DNA from: Luteimonas sp. | GTDB lineage: Bacteria; Pseudomonadota; Gammaproteobacteria; Xanthomonadales; Xanthomonadaceae | DNA: 64,000 nucleotides | NCBI GenBank assembly: GCA_024707405.1 | Contig: JANPZU010000008.1 | Location: forward strand, 620,001-684,000 | Reading direction: 5' to 3' | Part shown: one piece after another, positions 60,865 through 64,000 of the stretch | Layout: each line of letters opens with the position of its first letter | Numbering within the stretch: the stretch's first letter is position 1 | Notes under the pieces: generated by a model | What the model was told of the DNA's origin: nothing | Database searches by the model: none | The model's input: the letters and a program-made list of their open reading frames with translations, nothing else | Made by a program: the position numbers and the translations under genes

Positions 60865-60892
60865 GATGGTGTCCTAGGGTGGTTTGCTTGCT

Positions 60893-60918
60893 CCCTTCTC
60901 CCGCTTGCGGGAGAGGGG
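60893..60918. repeat. single palindromic unit between two permease genes
   Basis: CCCTTCTCCCGC-TT-GCGGGAGAGGGG, a lone half of the CTTCTCCCGC repeat family. It lies between the two permease genes in the operon. Confidence 0.75.
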
Positions 60919-60925
60919 ACGGGAC

Positions 60926-62227
60926 TTATTGCGACTTGAGCTGGATGGCGGGCGTCACCTGCATCGCGCGCCATGCGGGCAGCAAGCCGGCGAACAGGCT
61001 GGCGACGATGGCGATGCCGAACGTGGTCAGCAACATGCTCACGTCGATGTGCGCCAGTTCCGCGAAGCTGGTCGGCTGCTGGCGCACCGCCCACAGGCCG
61101 AGCAGCGACAGGCCGAGGCCGAGGATGCCGCCGGCCAGGCCGATCACGCCCGCTTCCACCAGGCACTGCTTGAAGATCTCCGCACGCGAGGCGCCCAGCG
61201 CGCGGCGCACGCCGATCTCGCTGCTGCGACGCAGGAACTTGGCCAGCAGCAGGCCGACGGTGTTGAGCAGGCACACCAGCAGGAAACCGAAGCCCAGCCA
61301 CAACTGCATCACCACGTCGCCGGGCACGACCTTGGTGAAGTCCAGCCATTCCATCACGTTGCGCAGGCGCACGTTGGGTTCGCGCTCGAAGCGACCGGCT
61401 TCGCGTTGCTGCTGCGAATAGTTGACCAGGTAGTCGCGGTAAGCGCTGACTTTGTCCGCGCTGTCGAGCTCGACCCAGTACTGGATCCACGCGCAGGGCG
61501 CGTTGAGACTGGTGGAATCGCCGCCGCTGTCGCCCCAGCAGTTCATGCTGCCGCTACGCCCCATGGAAAGTTCCCGTGACGTCGAGAACGGCACGAAGGT
61601 TTCCTCCAGCGTGCCGTAACGGTCGCTGTAGAGGTCGTAGAAGCGGGGCGTCGGGCGCCACTCATTAAGTACCCCGACCACGGTGAAGTCGTTGCCGCCC
61701 AGGTTGACCTGGCGGCCGACGCTGTTGGCGCCGCCGAAGAGCTTGTCGTTGGTTTCCTTCGACAGCACCACGACGCGGGCGCTGGACGCATCCTCGCTTT
61801 CGCTCCAGCCCGAGCCGAATGCGAACGGCGCGGCGAACATCGGGAAGAAATCGGCGGTGGTGTAACGGGACGAGGCCATGAACGGTGGGAGATCCGCATT
61901 TTCCGGGGCCACCGACACGCCGCCGCCGGTCATCATCGCCTGGCGGTCGCCGCGCTTCTCGCGGAGCAGCGTCTCGGAATCGAAACGCGTCATCTGATCC
62001 GACGGTTCCTCGCCCGGCACGTGGCCGAACGCGCTTTCCGGATCGAGCTGCACGTAGAACAGCTGGCTGCTCTTCTGCGGAATCGGGTCGCCCGACAGCA
62101 CGCGGAACACGGTCAGCGTGGTCATGCAGGCACCGATGCCCAGTGCGATCGCCAGCACCATCAAGGCGGTGAGCACGCGGTTGCGCTTGAAGCTGCGCAG
62201 TGCGAGGTTGAGGTAGTACGCGAACAT
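60926..62227 (-). CDS. MacB-type ABC permease, first copy
   Basis: Protein of 433 residues with the same layout: N-terminal helix (VLTALMVLAIALGIGACMTT), a large periplasmic MacB-PCD domain, and C-terminal helices with VRRALGASRAEIFKQCLVEA as the coupling loop. It lies 12 bases after the ATPase gene. Sequence identity to the second permease is low outside the FtsX helices, so this is an old duplication. Confidence 0.9.
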   Translation of the reverse strand: MFAYYLNLALRSFKRNRVLTALMVLAIALGIGACMTTLTVFRVLSGDPIPQKSSQLFYVQLDPESAFGHVPGEEPSDQMTRFDSETLLREKRGDRQAMMTGGGVSVAPENADLPPFMASSRYTTADFFPMFAAPFAFGSGWSESEDASSARVVVLSKETNDKLFGGANSVGRQVNLGGNDFTVVGVLNEWRPTPRFYDLYSDRYGTLEETFVPFSTSRELSMGRSGSMNCWGDSGGDSTSLNAPCAWIQYWVELDSADKVSAYRDYLVNYSQQQREAGRFEREPNVRLRNVMEWLDFTKVVPGDVVMQLWLGFGFLLVCLLNTVGLLLAKFLRRSSEIGVRRALGASRAEIFKQCLVEAGVIGLAGGILGLGLSLLGLWAVRQQPTSFAELAHIDVSMLLTTFGIAIVASLFAGLLPAWRAMQVTPAIQLKSQ

Positions 62228-62239
62228 GGCGTGGTGTCC

Positions 62240-62965
62240 TCAGGCGACGGTGGCGGATTCGACCGGGGCGGCCGGCTTGCGGGCGAGGCCTGGATCGACC
62301 GTGAGGTCGGTCGCCATGCCGTCGACGATGTGCACGTTGCGTTGCGCGCGCTGGGCCAGCTCCGGGTCGTGGGTCACCATCACGATGGTGGTGCCGCGTG
62401 CATTGATGTCTTCCAGCAGTTCCATGACGCTGCGCGCCATCTGCGAGTCGAGGTTGCCGGTCGGTTCGTCGGCCAGCAGCAGGCGCGGCGAGCCGGCCAG
62501 CGCGCGCGCGATTGCGGCGCGCTGTTGCTGTCCGCCCGAGAGTTCGGCCGGGTAGTGCTTCATGCGCGAGCCCAGGCCGACCTGCGACAGCGCTTCCTCG
62601 ATCCGCATCTTGCGTTCGCTGGCGGGCAGGCCGCGGTAGCGCAGCGGGACGTCGCAGTTGTCGAACAGGTTGAGGTCGGGGATCAGGTTGAAGCTCTGGA
62701 AGATGAAGCCGATCTTCTCGTTGCGCAGGCGCGAGCGGGCGTTGTCGTTCAGGCCCTTCACGTCGACGCCGTCGAGCAGGTAGTCGCCACCGGTGAAGGT
62801 CTCCAGCAGGCCGGCGATGTTGAGGAAGGTGGTCTTGCCCGAGCCCGACGGGCCGGTGACGGCGACGAATTCGCCTTCGCCCACATGCAGGTCGAGCGAG
62901 CGCAGGGCATGGGTTTCGACGAGTTCGGTGCGGTAGACCTTGGTGACCTGGCGCATGTCGAGCAT
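62240..62965 (-). CDS. ABC transporter ATP-binding protein, MacB/LolD-like
   Basis: ATPase of 241 residues. Walker A GPSGSGKTT is at 38-46, the Q loop at Q90, signature LSGGQQQR at 142-149 and Walker B LLLADEP with TGNLDS following. AAGGA precedes the start at 62965; the frame to 63202 overlaps the small upstream gene. It energises the two permeases in the operon. Confidence 0.93.
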   Translation of the reverse strand: MLDMRQVTKVYRTELVETHALRSLDLHVGEGEFVAVTGPSGSGKTTFLNIAGLLETFTGGDYLLDGVDVKGLNDNARSRLRNEKIGFIFQSFNLIPDLNLFDNCDVPLRYRGLPASERKMRIEEALSQVGLGSRMKHYPAELSGGQQQRAAIARALAGSPRLLLADEPTGNLDSQMARSVMELLEDINARGTTIVMVTHDPELAQRAQRNVHIVDGMATDLTVDPGLARKPAAPVESATVA

Positions 62966-63086
62966 GGTGGATTCCTTCGGGAGCGATGTCGGCGTGGAGG
63001 GAAGAGTCATCCCGGCCCGCATGCAGTGCGTGCCGCTTGGAGAGAGAGGCGCCGGATCGGGGGATCGCGGGCCGGGATGGAAATCG

Positions 63087-63308
63087 TCAACGGAAGCGGA
63101 AGCGGTTGGGCAGCACGGGCGCGGTGGCGAGGTAACCACCGGTGGCGCGGCCGTTGCGGCGCTCGCGGTTGGCGGGCATGGCATTGGCTGCTTCGCGTAC
63201 ATCGAATGCGTCGAGCGCGAACAGTTCGTGCAGCCGCGCCGGCACTGCGTCGGCGAGTTGCTGCGCGTTCCAGTTGAGGTGGGCGGGGAAGTGGGCGAAG
63301 GCGTTCAT
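63087..63308 (-). CDS. small protein of 73 residues in the ABC operon
   Basis: Starts MNAFAHFPAHLNWNAQQLAD and is Arg-rich at the C-terminus; no signal peptide or helix. Codon use (mostly G/C in third position) is that of a real gene. Its ATG lies two bases after the natural stop of the membrane-fusion protein, suggesting coupling. I do not recognise it. Confidence 0.55.
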   Translation of the reverse strand: MNAFAHFPAHLNWNAQQLADAVPARLHELFALDAFDVREAANAMPANRERRNGRATGGYLATAPVLPNRFRFR

Positions 63309-63310
63309 GG

Positions 63311-64000
63311 TCAGTTTCCGGAGATGCGGACGCGGTCGCGTTGGCGAATTGATCGGTGCCCGAGATCACGATGCGCTGCCCGGCTTCCAGCCCGGACACG
63401 ATCTCGACGGCGTTGAGGCTGCTGGCGCCCACCTGGATCGGCTTGCGCTCGGCGGTGCTGCCGGTGACGACCCAGGCGATGCGGCCGCCGTCCTGTTCGA
63501 GGAACGGGCCGCGCTCGACCATCAGCACGTTCTCGCGCGTGTCCAGTACGATGCGGGCCGACAGGCGCTGGTTCTGGCGCAGGTTGGGCGGCTGCTGCTC
63601 GTCGTCGAAGCGCAGGCGGGCGGTGACCTCGCCGTTGACGACTTCCGGCGACACCGCCGACACCTGCGCGCCGTAACGGTTGCCACTGCTGGTGACCTGC
63701 GCCGGCACGCCGATGGACAGGTCGCGGGCGAAGCTTTCCGGCACGCGGATCTCGACCTCGAACACGCTCAGGTCGATCACGCTCAGGATCGGCGCGTTGA
63801 TGGCGACGTTGGTGCCCTGTGCGATCTGCACCTGGCCGACCTGGCCGTCGAACGGTGCGCGCAGGGTCAGCGCATCCACCTGGCGCTGCAGTTCGGCCAC
63901 CACCGAGGCCTGGCGGTCGGCCAGCAGGCGCTTGTTGCGCGCATCGATGCCGGCACCCTGGCCCTGCAGCGTGAAATCCTGTCGCGCGGCGGCGAGGCCG
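63311..64000 (-). CDS. HlyD/MacA-like membrane-fusion protein, partial, frameshifted end
   Basis: Periplasmic adaptor of the ABC exporter; its N-terminus lies beyond the right edge. Visible are a coiled-coil segment (IDARNKRLLADRQASVVAEL), lipoyl-type LRAPFDGQVGQVQIAQGTNV, and barrel strands up to VSGLEAGQRIVISGTDQFAN. Here the frame runs on to 63007 with Pro/Arg-rich sequence unlike the family. Reading one base differently near 63330-63345 gives ATRVRISGN and a stop at 63311, the expected C-terminus. So one base, probably a C, is missing, either in the genome or in the assembly. Confidence 0.75.
   Translation of the reverse strand, partial: RPRRRATGFHAAGPGCRHRCAQQAPAGRPPGLGGGRTAAPGGCADPARTVRRPGRPGADRTGHQRRHQRADPERDRPERVRGRDPRAGKLRPRPVHRRAGAGHQQWQPLRRAGVGGVAGSRQRRGHRPPALRRRAAAAQPAPEPAPVGPHRTGHARERADGRARPVPRTGRRPHRLGRHRQHRRAQADPGGRQQPQRRRDRVRAGSRAAHRDLGHRSIRQRDRVRISGN

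Noticed and set aside
63007-63310. C-terminal extension of the membrane-fusion protein as a new domain
   Set aside because: The tail is Pro/Arg-rich, out of frame with the usual family end, and overlaps a better-supported small gene.

Overview
The window is a 64 kb piece of a high-GC gammaproteobacterial chromosome. Gene content and order point to the Xanthomonadaceae/Lysobacteraceae (Lysobacter, Luteimonas, Thermomonas and relatives). The clues are a slipin-rtcB pair, DUF3297 and DUF1415 proteins, an lpdA that carries its own lipoyl domain next to aceF, an atpIBEFHAGDC-glmU block, and palindromic GTAG-headed intergenic repeats like those described in Stenotrophomonas. I assign the family from these features and not from a database search. 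Most of the window is housekeeping chromosome; I see no prophage, integron, insertion sequence or CRISPR array.

Layout. 0-9 kb: a methyltransferase, an AEC permease, a beta-propeller lipoprotein, a DUF998 membrane protein, an MFS exporter, an FMN reductase, a tandem PepSY-like protein, a serine hydrolase and a YciI protein. 9-11.7 kb: msrB, then DUF3297, DUF3037 and a HipA-like kinase in overlapping reading frames, then DUF4031. 11.9-15 kb: an outer-membrane barrel gene followed by a BCCT osmolyte transporter. 15-19.5 kb: DUF3016, the RNA ligase rtcB, a slipin with three repeated N-terminal modules, and upstream of them a structured region with two tandem degenerate tRNA-like sequences, a 38-codon gene and several strong hairpins. 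19.5-24.5 kb: a FrnE-type oxidoreductase and the tesA / ybbA-ybbP divergon. 24.6-34.5 kb: fabA-fabB, an ECF sigma factor with a membrane partner, RsmC-like and RsuA rRNA enzymes, DUF1415, YajQ, prephenate dehydrogenase, an alcohol dehydrogenase and an EamA transporter. 34.5-40.8 kb: a CzcCBA-type metal efflux operon. 41-47 kb: an OmpW-type porin, YggN, aceF-lpdA and an outer-membrane barrel. 47.5-56.4 kb: the complete F1Fo ATP synthase operon and glmU. 56.4-64 kb, leftward: a MacAB-like ABC export system with a sigma-54 two-component pair.

Striking points. (1) Two tandem tRNA-like sequences with weak acceptor stems lie immediately upstream of the slipin-rtcB pair; RtcB seals broken tRNAs, so a decoy, sensor or substrate role is worth testing. 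(2) A 114-bp palindromic repeat is inserted in frame into the export-signal region of czcB. (3) The membrane-fusion protein at the right edge carries an apparent one-base deletion near its C-terminus. (4) Two unrelated palindromic repeat families occupy three junctions inside the ATP synthase operon. Long antisense reading frames are frequent because of the high GC content and were not annotated.
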